NCBI RefSeq assembly: GCF_040750475.1
Contig: NZ_JABJVY010000010.1
Location: forward strand, 1 to 64,000
Direction of reading: 5' to 3'
From: Amorphus sp040750475
Lineage (GTDB): Bacteria; Pseudomonadota; Alphaproteobacteria; Rhizobiales; Amorphaceae
DNA length: 64,000 bases
A model generated the notes under the pieces. That model was not told where the DNA came from, did not search any database, and saw nothing but the letters and a program-made list of their open reading frames with translations. Shown here in pieces: positions 42,233 to 51,286 of the stretch (the stretch's first letter is position 1; every line of letters starts with the position of its first letter). Both the position numbers and the translations under genes were made by a program.

Positions 42233-43215
42233 GAGCGCGGCCCCGTTTGGCTGGGGCTTTGCCGGTTGAGCAGAACCCGGCGGCCCAGCACGAACAGATG
42301 GCCGAGGCCGCTCGGCAGGAACAGGATGATGACCAGCATCACGCCGCCAAGGATGAGCTGCCATTCGTCCGGGAAGTAGGCGGTCGCGTAGGTCCGCATG
42401 AGCTCTAGGAATACCGAACCGAACAGCGGGCTCAGCACGTTCGCCTGACCGCTGATGAGCACGATGAACACGAACTCACCCGACGTGGTCCAATAGGAGA
42501 GGCTCGGATCGGCATAGTGGGCCGACGCAGCCACCAGCGCGCCGCCGGCACTGCCCAACACCGCGGCGACCATGTAGTTGATATGCACCGCCTTCTTCAC
42601 CGACCAGCCGAGATATTCGATCCGGGTCTCGTTGTCCTCGATGGCCGAGATCAACTTGCCGAAGCGCGAGCGCAGATAGAGATGGGTCAAGACGCCGAAC
42701 ACCGCCCAGATCCAGACGCACAGGAGGAACAGGGCGAAACCGCTCTGTTCGCGCGAGGGCGAAAAGCCGAGATAGGTGAGGCGGCCGACATTGAGGCCAT
42801 CCGAGCGGCCGAACAGGTCCATCTTCACGGCGATGCCGTAGGCCACCATGGTAATGGCAAGCGTCAGCATCGCGAAGAAGATGCCGCGATACCGGGCGAT
42901 GAAGAAGCCGAGCAGCCCGGCGAACACGGCCGACACGACCGCTCCGACGACGATTCCGAGGAAAGCGTCCGTGATGCCGAAATGCTGGTAGAGTAGGGCC
43001 AGCGCATAGGCGCCGACAAAGTAGAAAAAGCCCTGGCCGAACGACAGCAATCCGGCACGCAGCAGAATCATGCAGCCAAGCGCCGGCAGTGACGCGGCGA
43101 TGGCGATCTGCAGGAGAAAGGTTACCCAGCCCGGCATGGCTGGATAGGCGAATGACAGCGCGATCGCACCAGCGGCGACGGCGAGAATGGTCGGATCGAT
43201 CAGTCGGTTTTTCAT
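42229..43215 (-). CDS. livM: Branched-chain amino-acid-type ABC transporter permease LivM
   Basis: A 328-residue inner-membrane permease with about nine hydrophobic segments. It has the LivM motif near residue 185-200 (T-H-L-Y-L-R-S-R-F-G, then A-I-E-D-N-E-T-R), which contacts the ATPase. The start at 43215 overlaps the livH stop by ATGA; an open frame continuing upstream to 43620 is arginine-rich and antiparallel to livH coding, hence rejected. Coupled on both sides to livH and livG. Confidence 0.93.
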   Translation of the reverse strand: MKNRLIDPTILAVAAGAIALSFAYPAMPGWVTFLLQIAIAASLPALGCMILLRAGLLSFGQGFFYFVGAYALALLYQHFGITDAFLGIVVGAVVSAVFAGLLGFFIARYRGIFFAMLTLAITMVAYGIAVKMDLFGRSDGLNVGRLTYLGFSPSREQSGFALFLLCVWIWAVFGVLTHLYLRSRFGKLISAIEDNETRIEYLGWSVKKAVHINYMVAAVLGSAGGALVAASAHYADPSLSYWTTSGEFVFIVLISGQANVLSPLFGSVFLELMRTYATAYFPDEWQLILGGVMLVIILFLPSGLGHLFVLGRRVLLNRQSPSQTGPRS

Positions 43216-44108
43216 ATTTTGCGCGCGATCGGTCGAGCGAACAGGCCGTAGGGGCGGATCGCGAGGACGAGGGCCATCACCGCGTAGACGGCGAACACGG
43301 CGAGGTCGGGAAACAGGTGGGTTGCCAACGCGCGGGCGAGCCCCACCACCAGCGCGCCGACGACGGCGCCGCCGATGCTGCCGAGACCGCCGATGACGAT
43401 CACGGCGAAGGCAAGGACGATCACTTCGACGCCAATGCCGGGATTGACCGCGATCTTCGGCGCCGTGACAGCGCCGGCGAAGGCGCCGAGCATCGTGCCG
43501 ACGACGAAGGTGCCGGTCATGATGGCGGCGACGTTGACGCCCATGGAGGCGCTCATTTCGCGGTCGTGGACGACGGCGATCACGCACTTGCCGGTGCGCG
43601 TTCGGTTGAGGACGAACCAAGTGCCGAGCGCGACGATCACGGCGATCGCAACCGTCAGCACGTCGTAGACGGGATAGGCGAGGGGGCCGAGGTCGACCAT
43701 CCCGAAGGCGTTGCGTGGCTGGAAAGCGTAGAGCGAGGCACCGCCGAAGACGAGCTTGGTGATGTCTTCCAGCATCAGGAACAGGGCATAGGTGGCGAAC
43801 AGCACCAGCACTTCCGGGTGATCGTAGAGCCGCACCAGCACGGTGCGCTCCAGGACGAGGCCCAAGAGACCGCCGACGAGAACCGCGCCGCCGAAGGCAA
43901 GCAGGAGCTGGACGCCGGTGGAGAACCCGGCATCGACGCTCGCGCCAATGGCGTAGGCCGCGACATAGGCCCCGATGGCATAGAAGCCGCCATGGGCGAT
44001 GTTAATCAGGCGCAGGACCCCGAAGACGAGCGTCAGGCCGATGGCGACCAGAAATAGCCAGCCGGCGTAGGCGATGCCGTCGATCAGGATGATTTGGGCG
44101 AGATTCAT
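43212..44108 (-). CDS. livH: Branched-chain amino-acid-type ABC transporter permease LivH
   Basis: A 298-residue inner-membrane permease with about eight hydrophobic segments. The family motif starts F-G-V-L-R-L-I-N-I-A-H-G near residues 29-40, and the coupling helix region near 190-205 has A-V-V-H-D-R-E-M-S-A-S. I start at M-N-L-A-Q (44108), preceded by AGAGAGA. It lies 128 bp after livK. Confidence 0.93.
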   Translation of the reverse strand: MNLAQIILIDGIAYAGWLFLVAIGLTLVFGVLRLINIAHGGFYAIGAYVAAYAIGASVDAGFSTGVQLLLAFGGAVLVGGLLGLVLERTVLVRLYDHPEVLVLFATYALFLMLEDITKLVFGGASLYAFQPRNAFGMVDLGPLAYPVYDVLTVAIAVIVALGTWFVLNRTRTGKCVIAVVHDREMSASMGVNVAAIMTGTFVVGTMLGAFAGAVTAPKIAVNPGIGVEVIVLAFAVIVIGGLGSIGGAVVGALVVGLARALATHLFPDLAVFAVYAVMALVLAIRPYGLFARPIARKI

Positions 44109-44236
44109 GGTCTCTCTAAAGTCGGATCGCGGAAATGCGGGAACCGGTGGTTCACCCGCGGGGTGAGAGGCGCGCCAGACTCCGAGGGAAGCCCGGCGCA
44201 CCGTCTCTTAGCGATAAGGGAAGAGCTAGCCGCCGA

Positions 44237-45556
44237 TCAGCAGCTTGCGCCCTCAAAGCCCGACTTGATCCACTCGAGTGCCTTCTGGCCCTCCGGCGGG
44301 TTCACGCATTTCGCATCGTAGATCTTGATCTGCTCGATGATCGGCGCGTCCTTCTCGCTGTCCCAGCCGGTGTAGACGCCGTAGCCGGTGTCGGAGATGC
44401 CCTGGTGGCCGTTGTGAAGCGCCATGGAGATCGGATAGCCGTTCACGGTGTCGAAGGTCATGCCCTCGAACGCGCTTACGATTGCATCGGTATCCGGCAG
44501 GTCCCCGGCGGGCGCACCGGCTGCCTCGGCGGCCGCCTTGACGGCGAGCAGACCCTGGGCGGCGACATAGGCCGCCATAGGCGGATACTTGTCATATGCC
44601 TTCTGATAGGCGTCCGCGAACCAGGTGGAGAGTTCGGTCTCCTTGGCGAGGTAGGAATTCGGCCCGCGCGAGCCGACGATGGTGCCGTCGATGGTGTTCT
44701 TGCCGAGGCCGTCGATCGCGCCGGTGCCCAGCGTGAAGGCAAACCGCGTGCTCGAACCCAGACCGCGCGAGGCCGCCTGCAGCATCAGCGCATCCGCATC
44801 ACCGCCCCAGAACGAGACGAAGGTCAGGTCGGCCGGATCGCTCGCCAGTGCGCTGAGCTCGCTGCCGTACTCGCCGGCACCCAGGCTCGGGAACAGCGCG
44901 TTCTTGTACTCAACGTCGTCGCTGAGCACGTTCATCGCCGCCTGGAACTCCGCCCAGTTGTCCTGGCCCCAGGAATAGTCCTGGTTGACGCCGGAAACGG
45001 TCTTGATGTCCGGGAACTCTTCGGTGACGTAGCGGGCGAGCGCGACCTGATCCATCGTGCCCATGGGCGAGGAGCGGAACGCGTAGACCGGATCGGTGTC
45101 GATCTCTTCGAACAGCTGCGGGTTGCCGCAGTGGAAGAAGTTGGTCAGCGTCTGCAGCTCTTCGATGATCGGCGCCAGCGCGTTGCAGTTCGACGACGAG
45201 GTGTAGCCCAGCACCATGTCGACGCCCTCGCGCTCGACCAGGCGGCGATATTCGGCGATCTGCTTGCGCACGCCGCCGGCCTCATCGATGAAGATCGGCT
45301 CGATGGAAACGCCGTTGATGCCGGTCGCCTGGTAGGGCGCGGGCACTTCGCCGGCATTGAGCGCGTCCACCATCAGCTTGGCGCCGTCGCGGGCGGGCGT
45401 GCCGTAGGCCGCGCCGGCACCGGACAGGAAGTAGACGAAGCCGATCTTAACACTGTCCTGAGCGAGCGCGGAATTTGCAGCCACGAAAGGAACGGCGGCA
45501 AGGCAGGTGGCAGCGCACAGCCGCGTTGTCAGGCTGTGTTGCAGGGCTGTCATCAT
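44237..45556 (-). CDS. livK: ABC transporter substrate-binding protein, branched-chain amino-acid/amide family
   Basis: A 439-residue periplasmic binding protein (Peripla_BP_6). The signal peptide spans residues 1-32, cleaved after A-L-A-Q. The mature protein begins with V-K-I-G-F-V-Y-F-L-S-G-A-G-A-A-Y-G. It is longer than E. coli LivK (~370 residues). The ligand cannot be read from the sequence; leucine-type amino acids, amides or aromatic acids are all possible. It is first in a livK-livH-livM-livG-livF operon, consistent with high binding-protein expression. Confidence 0.9.
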   Translation of the reverse strand: MMTALQHSLTTRLCAATCLAAVPFVAANSALAQDSVKIGFVYFLSGAGAAYGTPARDGAKLMVDALNAGEVPAPYQATGINGVSIEPIFIDEAGGVRKQIAEYRRLVEREGVDMVLGYTSSSNCNALAPIIEELQTLTNFFHCGNPQLFEEIDTDPVYAFRSSPMGTMDQVALARYVTEEFPDIKTVSGVNQDYSWGQDNWAEFQAAMNVLSDDVEYKNALFPSLGAGEYGSELSALASDPADLTFVSFWGGDADALMLQAASRGLGSSTRFAFTLGTGAIDGLGKNTIDGTIVGSRGPNSYLAKETELSTWFADAYQKAYDKYPPMAAYVAAQGLLAVKAAAEAAGAPAGDLPDTDAIVSAFEGMTFDTVNGYPISMALHNGHQGISDTGYGVYTGWDSEKDAPIIEQIKIYDAKCVNPPEGQKALEWIKSGFEGASC

Positions 45557-46636
45557 GTTTTGTCTCCGGCTTTTCGGTTTGTTGACACGACCGGCCCCTG
45601 GATCGGCTGCATAAGCCGCCCCTTGACTCCGGCCGCAGGTGGTTGGTGATCAGAGAGACTTGCCGGCAAACGGCCGATTGTAAGCCTCCGATGCCAGCGG
45701 GTGCTGGCCCTCGGCAGGTTGAACGTTCCGGGTCCTCATCCTGGACGGGCGGACATGCCCTGAGGCGGACGGGAGAGAACGCCACCAGCCCATGTGAACC
45801 CGACGATCAGCGCATACACGCCGTGCAACGGGCCGGGATGACCAGATCGAGGAGCGTGCAACGATAACGGGCGCTGGCCCGCGCAGCGGGCTAACCTGAG
45901 GCGGCAACCCATTTGCGCAAGGAGAGAGGTCTCCGTATGCAAGAATCGGTCCGCCCAAAGCCGCGCGACGCAGGCTAGGACGGGCTGGACGGAATGCTTG
46001 TCCGCTCCGCTGATGGTCTGCCTGTCGTTCATGCGCTCCCAAATTGTTTCGCCGCGGCTCGTTGCACTGCAATCCGTAGGCAACGAGAGCTCGAAAGCCG
46101 CTTCGGCGTGAGGGCAAGAAGCGCCCCTCCGAGCAGTTATCTCGACGCGCGTGAAGGGCCTTGAGTGAGGCTCACGAAATCGACCAAGTGACGAATTCAC
46201 CTCAATTTTTTAGCCGGACCAGCGGAAAGGGTAAACCCGCCGAGGCTCAAAACCGGCGCCCTTGACCGCGCTTGTATACGTTTTAGGTGCAATGCAGCAG
46301 GAGGGCTCGGCGGGGTCTCGATACGAAAAGTGCTTTGTGGTCAAAAGATTTAATCGACCTGCGGCGGCCGCAATTTTGCCATCCGACGTGCCGTGCGATT
46401 TTGTCGCACTCATTTTCGTCCACAGTGGTTCGCTCTTCGCCGAAATCGAATGCCACGCGAATTTGCCTCGATGAATCGCGAGCGTGCAGTGCGCGATTTT
46501 GAATTGAAAATCCTGGCCGCTCCTTGATCTCGAGAGGCAGGCGGTGCCTCACGGGCAGGCAACTCCGCGCCCCCAAATGCAAAACGGCCAGTCGTTTCCG
46601 ACCGGCCGCCAGACTTTACAGAGAACTCAGACCAAA
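45557..46636. other. Long intergenic stretch with no recognised gene
   Basis: About 1.08 kb upstream of livK with no supported protein. A plus-strand decamer CCTGAGGCGG is repeated directly at 45759 and 45895, and GCCCGC-GCA-GCGGGC forms a hairpin at 45877-45891. I tested the region by eye against 6S RNA, RNase P RNA, tmRNA and SRP RNA and found no match. From ~46200 to 46560 GC falls, which suggests promoter or spacer DNA. The livK promoter should lie near its right-hand start. Confidence 0.4.
46581..46608 (-). terminator. Terminator after the 50-residue gene
   Basis: On the minus strand: CGGCCGGTCG / CGACTGGCCG with one mismatch, a 4-nt loop and TTTT, 28 bp past the stop of the small gene at 46637-46789. 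Confidence 0.7.
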
Positions 46637-46789
46637 TTAGCGGTGCGGTTCTCCCTTGGTGTCTCCCCGGCCCGGCTTGGGCACACGCTCGACGGTCGTG
46701 GTTGCAGGGCGCCTTTTCGCCTCGTCAACGGGGATGAAATGGCCGGTCCTCGAGTCGCGGCCGATATCGAAAGTTTTACGTTCGCTCAT
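46637..46789 (-). CDS. Small conserved-looking hypothetical protein, 50 residues
   Basis: A 50-codon gene too short for default ORF cut-offs. It starts M-S-E-R-K-T-F-D-I-G-R-D-S at 46789 and ends in P-G-R-G-D-T-K-G-E-P-H-R. The protein is hydrophilic, with no signal or membrane segment. Support: an AAAGGA Shine-Dalgarno 7 bp before the ATG, a terminator right after the gene, and an amino-acid pattern (x-D-x-G-R-D-x-x-T-G-x-F-x-P-V) I associate with small hypothetical proteins of proteobacteria. No function is known. Confidence 0.6.
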   Translation of the reverse strand: MSERKTFDIGRDSRTGHFIPVDEAKRRPATTTVERVPKPGRGDTKGEPHR

Positions 46790-46933
46790 AGCTGTTGTCC
46801 TTTGCTAGCTATGCGCCAAGGTTCCGTCTCGACTTTCACAATCGAATCCGCGACTGTCCGAAGTGCCAACAAAGGACACGGCTTCGGTCATGTTCGTCGC
46901 CCGCCAGGACCTTGGCTGGTTTCTCGCGGGTAG

Positions 46934-46963
46934 AAGGCCGGGGCGTTTGCTCCGGCCTTTTTC
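46934..46963 (+). terminator. Plus-strand rho-independent terminator without an obvious gene
   Basis: Inverted repeat AAGGCCGG / CCGGCCTT with a 10-nt loop followed by TTTTTC. No plus-strand gene precedes it within 500 bp; the only frame is a 14-codon ATG at ~46889. It may end a small RNA. Confidence 0.65.
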
Positions 46964-47016
46964 TTTGTGCGGAAGATCCGCGGTAAATTGCGTTTACGTT
47001 CTGTTCCCGTATCTTT

Positions 47017-47044
47017 GATCGGGCGCCGTTTTCGGCGCCCGATC
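47017..47044 (-). terminator. Hairpin downstream of nrdJ
   Basis: Perfect 12-bp inverted repeat GATCGGGCGCCG / CGGCGCCCGATC with a 4-nt loop, 29 bp after the nrdJ stop. There is no T-run on the minus strand, so termination strength is uncertain. Confidence 0.6.
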
Positions 47045-47072
47045 TTGAGTTGGCTGCTTTTGCAGCTTTCGA

Positions 47073-50000
47073 TCAGCTGCAGCCGCTGGTGGCGCCGCAG
47101 GTGTCGCACTTCAGGCAGGTGCCGTTGCGCACCATGGTGAAGTTGCCGCATTCGCCGCAGGCTTCGCCCTCGTAACCCTGGAGCCGGGCGAGGGCGACCT
47201 TGCTGGCCTCTTCCGACTTGCGGTTACGGGCGTTGTCGCGGGCCTCGCTGCCGAGCAGGCTTTCCACCTCGCGGCGGACCTCTTCGATCGAGAGGTCGTC
47301 GGTCTCCACCTCCACGTCGGATTCCACGTCGCGGCTGTAGGCGGTCTGAACCTCGGTCCTGAGCGCGGTCACCGTCGCCGAGCCGCCATGCGCGGTGGCG
47401 CCACCACTGGCGGAGCCGCGCGGCTCGCCTTTCAGTACCTGGAAGCGCTGGGTCTGGCCGCGCACGAGGCCGTGGGAGACCGGCACTACCTGTGGCTTGT
47501 CGCCTTCGACGCCGCGGCCGATCGTGGTCGCGCCGGCGTCCTCCGGTTGGACGTGGGCGAGTTCGTTGCGTCCGAGATAGGAGACCGCGAGCTCGCGAAA
47601 CACGTAGTCGAGGATCGAGGTCGCGTTCTTGATCGCCTCGTTGCCCTGAACCATGCCGGCCGGTTCGAAGCGGGTGAAGGTGAACGCGTCGACGAACTCC
47701 TCCAGCGGCACGCCATATTGCAGGCCGAGCGAGATGGCGATGGCGAAGTTGTTCATCATCGCCCGGAAGGCCGCACCCTCCTTGTGCATGTCGATGAAGA
47801 TCTCGCCAAGCCGGCCATCATCGTACTCGCCGGTGCGCAGATAGACCTTGTGGCCACCGACGATCGCCTTCTGGGTGTAGCCCTTGCGCCGGTTCGGCAT
47901 CGGGTCGCGCTCGCGAACCGCCCGTTCGACGATCCGCTCTACAATGCGCTCGGCGGCCACCGCCGCGCGGGCCTGGGCCGGCTGGGTGGCGGCCATCGCC
48001 TCCGCCTGCTCTTCCGCCTCGTCTTCGTCGTCGGAGAGGAGCTGGCTGTTCAGCGGCTGCGACAGCTTGGAACCGTCGCGATAAAGCGCGTTGGCCTTCA
48101 GCGCCAGCCGCCAGGAGGTCATGTAGGCCTCCTTGCAGTCGTCGACGGTGGCATCGTTCGGCATGTTGATGGTCTTGGAGATCGCCCCGGAGATGAACGG
48201 CTGGGCGGCCGCCATCATCCGAATGTGGCTCGCCACCGACAGATAGCGCTTACCAATCCGGCCGCACGGGTTGGCGCAGTCGAACACCGGCAGATGCTCG
48301 GCCTTCAAATGCGGGGCACCTTCCACGGTCATCGCACCGCAAACGTGGATGTTCGCCTTTTCGATCTCGGCCTTGGAAAAGCCGAGCTCCGCCAGAAGGT
48401 CGAACATCGGGTCGTCGAGCTTCTCCGCCGCGATCCCGAGGGTTTCCGTCAGGAACGCCTCGCCGAGCGACCACTTGGTGAAGGCGAAGCGGATGTCGAA
48501 CGCCGCCTTCAGCCCGCCTTCGATCGCGGCGATCTTGTCGTCGGTGAAGCCCTTCGCCTTCAAGGCGTCGTGGTTGATCGCCGGGGCGCCTTTGAGCGTG
48601 CCGTGGCCGACCGCGTAGGTGACGATCTCCGCAATCTCGCTCTCGGAGTAGCCGAGCGCGTCGAGCGCCTTCGGCACCGCGTGGTTGATGATCTTGAAGT
48701 AGCCGCCGCCGGCGAGCTTCTTGAACTTCACCAGCGCGAAGTCGGGCTCGATGCCGGTGGTGTCGCAATCCATGACCAGGCCGATCGTGCCGGTCGGCGC
48801 GATCACGGTGGACTGAGCGTTGCGATAGCCATAGCGCTCGCCGAGCTCCAGCGCGCGATCCCAGGCGCGCATGGCATGATCCACCAGCCGCCGATCCGGG
48901 CAGGAGGCATGGTCGAGCGGGACCGGATCGGTGCGCAGCAGCTCATAGCCGCCGGAATGACCATGGGCGGCGCGGCGATGATTGCGCATCACCCGCAGCA
49001 TGGCGGCGCGGTTGCGGCCGAACTCGGGGAAGGGGGCCAGATCGCGGGCGATCTCGGCGGAGGTCGCGTACGCCGTGCCGGTCATGATTGCGGTGATGGC
49101 GCCGCAGATGGCCCGGCCCTCATCGGAATCGTAGGAGATGCCCGAGGTCATCAAGAGGCCGCCGATGTTGGCGTAGCCGAGGCCCAGCGTGCGGTAGTCG
49201 TAGGAAAGCTTGGCGATCTGCGGCGAGGGGAACTGCGCCATCATCACCGAGATTTCCAGCACCAGCGTCCACAGCTTCACCGCGTGCTCGAACGATTCCA
49301 CCTCGAAGCGGCCGTCCTCGCCCAGGAACTGCATCAGGTTCGCCGAGGCGAGATTGCAGGCCGTGTCGTCCAGGAACATGTATTCCGAGCACGGATTGGA
49401 GGCCTGGATGTCGCCGCCGGCGGGGCAGGTGTGCCAGTCGTTGATGGTGGTGTGGAACTGGATGCCGGGATCGGCAGAGGCCCAGGCCGCATGGCCGATC
49501 TTCTCCCAAAGCTCGCGCGCCTTGATGGTCTTGGCGACCTTCTTGTCGGTGCGGCGCACCAGATCCCAGTCGCCGTCCTGCTCGACGGCGTTCAGGAAGG
49601 TGTCGGTCACGCGCACGGAGTTGTTGGAGTTCTGGCCGGAAACGGTGAGGTAGGCTTCCGAATCCCAGTCGGTGTCGAAGGTCGGAAACTCGATCTCGGT
49701 GTAGCCCTGGCGTGCGAACTGAATGACGCGGCGGATATAGTTTTCCGACACCATCGCCTTCTTGGCGGCGCGGATCTCGCGCTTCAGCGCCGGGTTCTTC
49801 TCCGGCAGGTAGCAGTCGTCGCCCGGGCCTTCGCAATTCACGCAGGCCTTCATGATGGCCTGAAGGTGCTTCTTCACCGTCTTGGAGCCGGTAACGAGAG
49901 CGGCGACCTTCTGCTCCTCGCGGACCTTCCAGTCCACATAGGCCTCAATGTCGGGATGGTCGACGTCGACCACCACCATCTTGGCTGCGCGTCGGGTGGT

Positions 50001-50816
50001 GCCGCCGGACTTGATCGCGCCCGCTGCCCGGTCGCCGATCCGAAGGAAGCTCATCAGGCCGGAGGAGCGGCCACCGCCGGACAGCGGCTCGCCTTCGCCG
50101 CGCAGCTCGGAGAAGTTGGAGCCGGTCCCGGAGCCGTACTTGAACAGCCGCGCCTCACGCACCCACAGGTCCATGATGCCGCTGTCGTTGACCAGATCGT
50201 CGTGGACCGACTGAATGAAGCAGGCGTGCGGCTGCGGATGTTCGTAGGCCGTCTGCGAACGGGTCAGCTCGCCGGTCTGATAGTCGACGTAGAAGTGACC
50301 CTGGCTCGGCCCGTCGATGCCGTAGGCCCAATGCAGGCCGGTGTTGAACCACTGGGGCGAATTCGGCGCGACCTTCTGGGTGGCGAGCATGTAGGCAAGC
50401 TCGTCGAAAAAGGCGCGGGCGTCGTCCTCGCCATCGAAATAGCCGCCTTTCCAGCCCCAATAGGTCCAGGTACCGGCAAGCCGGTCGAACACCTGGCGCG
50501 CATCCATCTCCGGACCGGACCGCTCCGCTTCCGGCATCGCCGCCAGCGCCTCGGTGTCGGCCGTGGAGCGCCACAGCCAGCTCGGCACGTCGTTCTCTTC
50601 GACCCGCTTCAAAACCGCAGGCACGCCGGCCTTGCGGAAATATTTCTGGGCCAGCACGTCCGTGGCGACCTGGCTCCAGGCCGCCGGAACGTCGATGTCG
50701 GCAAGCCGGAACACCACCGAGCCATCCGGATTGCGGATCTCGCTGGTCGACCGCCGGAATTCGATCCCCTCATAAGGGGAGTGCCCGGCCTGAGTGTAAC
50801 GTCGCTCGATCCGCAT
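47073..50816 (-). CDS. nrdJ: Vitamin B12-dependent ribonucleoside-diphosphate reductase (class II)
   Basis: A 1247-residue enzyme reducing ribonucleotides with adenosylcobalamin, usable with or without oxygen. Residues ~120-600 hold the catalytic barrel: N-S-P-Q-W-F-N-T-G near 151, the finger-loop region with N-P-C-S-E (~480), and a C-terminal zinc/redox tail with four to five cysteines (G-E-C-G-N, then C-L-K-C-D-T-C-G, ending G-C-S). Length and domain order match the long alphaproteobacterial NrdJ. It is monocistronic. NrdR-box-like sites lie upstream at 50940 and 51164. Confidence 0.97.
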   Translation of the reverse strand: MRIERRYTQAGHSPYEGIEFRRSTSEIRNPDGSVVFRLADIDVPAAWSQVATDVLAQKYFRKAGVPAVLKRVEENDVPSWLWRSTADTEALAAMPEAERSGPEMDARQVFDRLAGTWTYWGWKGGYFDGEDDARAFFDELAYMLATQKVAPNSPQWFNTGLHWAYGIDGPSQGHFYVDYQTGELTRSQTAYEHPQPHACFIQSVHDDLVNDSGIMDLWVREARLFKYGSGTGSNFSELRGEGEPLSGGGRSSGLMSFLRIGDRAAGAIKSGGTTRRAAKMVVVDVDHPDIEAYVDWKVREEQKVAALVTGSKTVKKHLQAIMKACVNCEGPGDDCYLPEKNPALKREIRAAKKAMVSENYIRRVIQFARQGYTEIEFPTFDTDWDSEAYLTVSGQNSNNSVRVTDTFLNAVEQDGDWDLVRRTDKKVAKTIKARELWEKIGHAAWASADPGIQFHTTINDWHTCPAGGDIQASNPCSEYMFLDDTACNLASANLMQFLGEDGRFEVESFEHAVKLWTLVLEISVMMAQFPSPQIAKLSYDYRTLGLGYANIGGLLMTSGISYDSDEGRAICGAITAIMTGTAYATSAEIARDLAPFPEFGRNRAAMLRVMRNHRRAAHGHSGGYELLRTDPVPLDHASCPDRRLVDHAMRAWDRALELGERYGYRNAQSTVIAPTGTIGLVMDCDTTGIEPDFALVKFKKLAGGGYFKIINHAVPKALDALGYSESEIAEIVTYAVGHGTLKGAPAINHDALKAKGFTDDKIAAIEGGLKAAFDIRFAFTKWSLGEAFLTETLGIAAEKLDDPMFDLLAELGFSKAEIEKANIHVCGAMTVEGAPHLKAEHLPVFDCANPCGRIGKRYLSVASHIRMMAAAQPFISGAISKTINMPNDATVDDCKEAYMTSWRLALKANALYRDGSKLSQPLNSQLLSDDEDEAEEQAEAMAATQPAQARAAVAAERIVERIVERAVRERDPMPNRRKGYTQKAIVGGHKVYLRTGEYDDGRLGEIFIDMHKEGAAFRAMMNNFAIAISLGLQYGVPLEEFVDAFTFTRFEPAGMVQGNEAIKNATSILDYVFRELAVSYLGRNELAHVQPEDAGATTIGRGVEGDKPQVVPVSHGLVRGQTQRFQVLKGEPRGSASGGATAHGGSATVTALRTEVQTAYSRDVESDVEVETDDLSIEEVRREVESLLGSEARDNARNRKSEEASKVALARLQGYEGEACGECGNFTMVRNGTCLKCDTCGATSGCS

Positions 50817-50939
50817 GTCTCTGTCGTCCCTGCTCGTGCCGGCGCGCCAGGCGCCGCTTCGTTCCCGCCTCCCGAGCGCGCTCGCATCGCGCCGGGCGGC
50901 AGATGCCGATCCCGCATGTTGTCGGGAATTCTACCCGAA

Positions 50940-50955
50940 ATACTAGATATGGGGT
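50940..50955. promoter_or_regulatory. NrdR-box-like motif upstream of nrdJ
   Basis: ATACTAGATATGGGGT, read on the nrdJ strand as ACCCCATATCTAGTAT, agrees with the general NrdR consensus ACACWATATMTWGTGT at 13 of 16 positions. It lies 124 bp before the nrdJ start. Confidence 0.5.
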
Positions 50956-51163
50956 ACTAACGAATTGTTTAAAGCGAAGCGCCGTGTGGTCTGATAGGCA
51001 CAAGTCATCCCCGTACGCCGACGCCAAACGCGCCGCCGCCTGTCAAAAAACTGTGCGGTTCCGGGGTTCCTATGGGGGGCGACCAGCCGGTGCTGCTCGA
51101 TGGTTTGGAGAGTATGGCGAGTCGACGGAGTGGTCAACGGGTTGTGTGTCCCTCCGGGGCGCG

Positions 51164-51181
51164 ACCCCATATATATTGTGT
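51164..51181. promoter_or_regulatory. Second NrdR-box-like motif
   Basis: ACCCCATATATATTGTGT shares ACCCCATAT with the motif at 50940 (opposite strand) and fits the NrdR consensus at 13 of 16 in either of two registers. It is 348 bp from the nrdJ start and 105 bp from the lipid kinase start, so its target is unclear. Confidence 0.4.
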
Positions 51182-51286
51182 CGGCTGTGAATAGTGGGGA
51201 CGACGCACCCTTTGCGTCGCGATCGGGGAGGTGGAACTCCGCGCTCGGCCTGGCGTTTGCTCAAATCAAGTGGAAACAAGGCTGTC

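Larger units (their letters stand above)
50817..51286. promoter_or_regulatory. Divergent promoter region of nrdJ and the lipid kinase gene
   Basis: A 470-bp gap without a supported gene. It contains two NrdR-box-like motifs: 50940-50955 (ATACTAGATATGGGGT) and 51164-51181 (ACCCCATATATATTGTGT). No cobalamin riboswitch elements were seen. Confidence 0.5.

Noticed and set aside
42229..43620. Longer N-terminus for livM (start at 43620)
   Set aside because: The extra 135 residues are arginine- and histidine-rich and lie within livH coding on the same strand; the ATGA overlap at 43215 is the better start.
45650..46200. 6S RNA, SRP RNA, RNase P RNA or tmRNA gene
   Set aside because: The CCTGAGG-type strings looked promising for 6S RNA but are direct, not inverted, repeats, and none of the hallmark segments of the other RNAs occur.
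47388..50960. A very long plus-strand open frame (1190 codons) antisense to nrdJ
   Set aside because: Its composition is that of a shadow of a GC-rich gene: low-complexity R, G, H, A runs and no domain. NrdJ on the other strand has all motifs intact.
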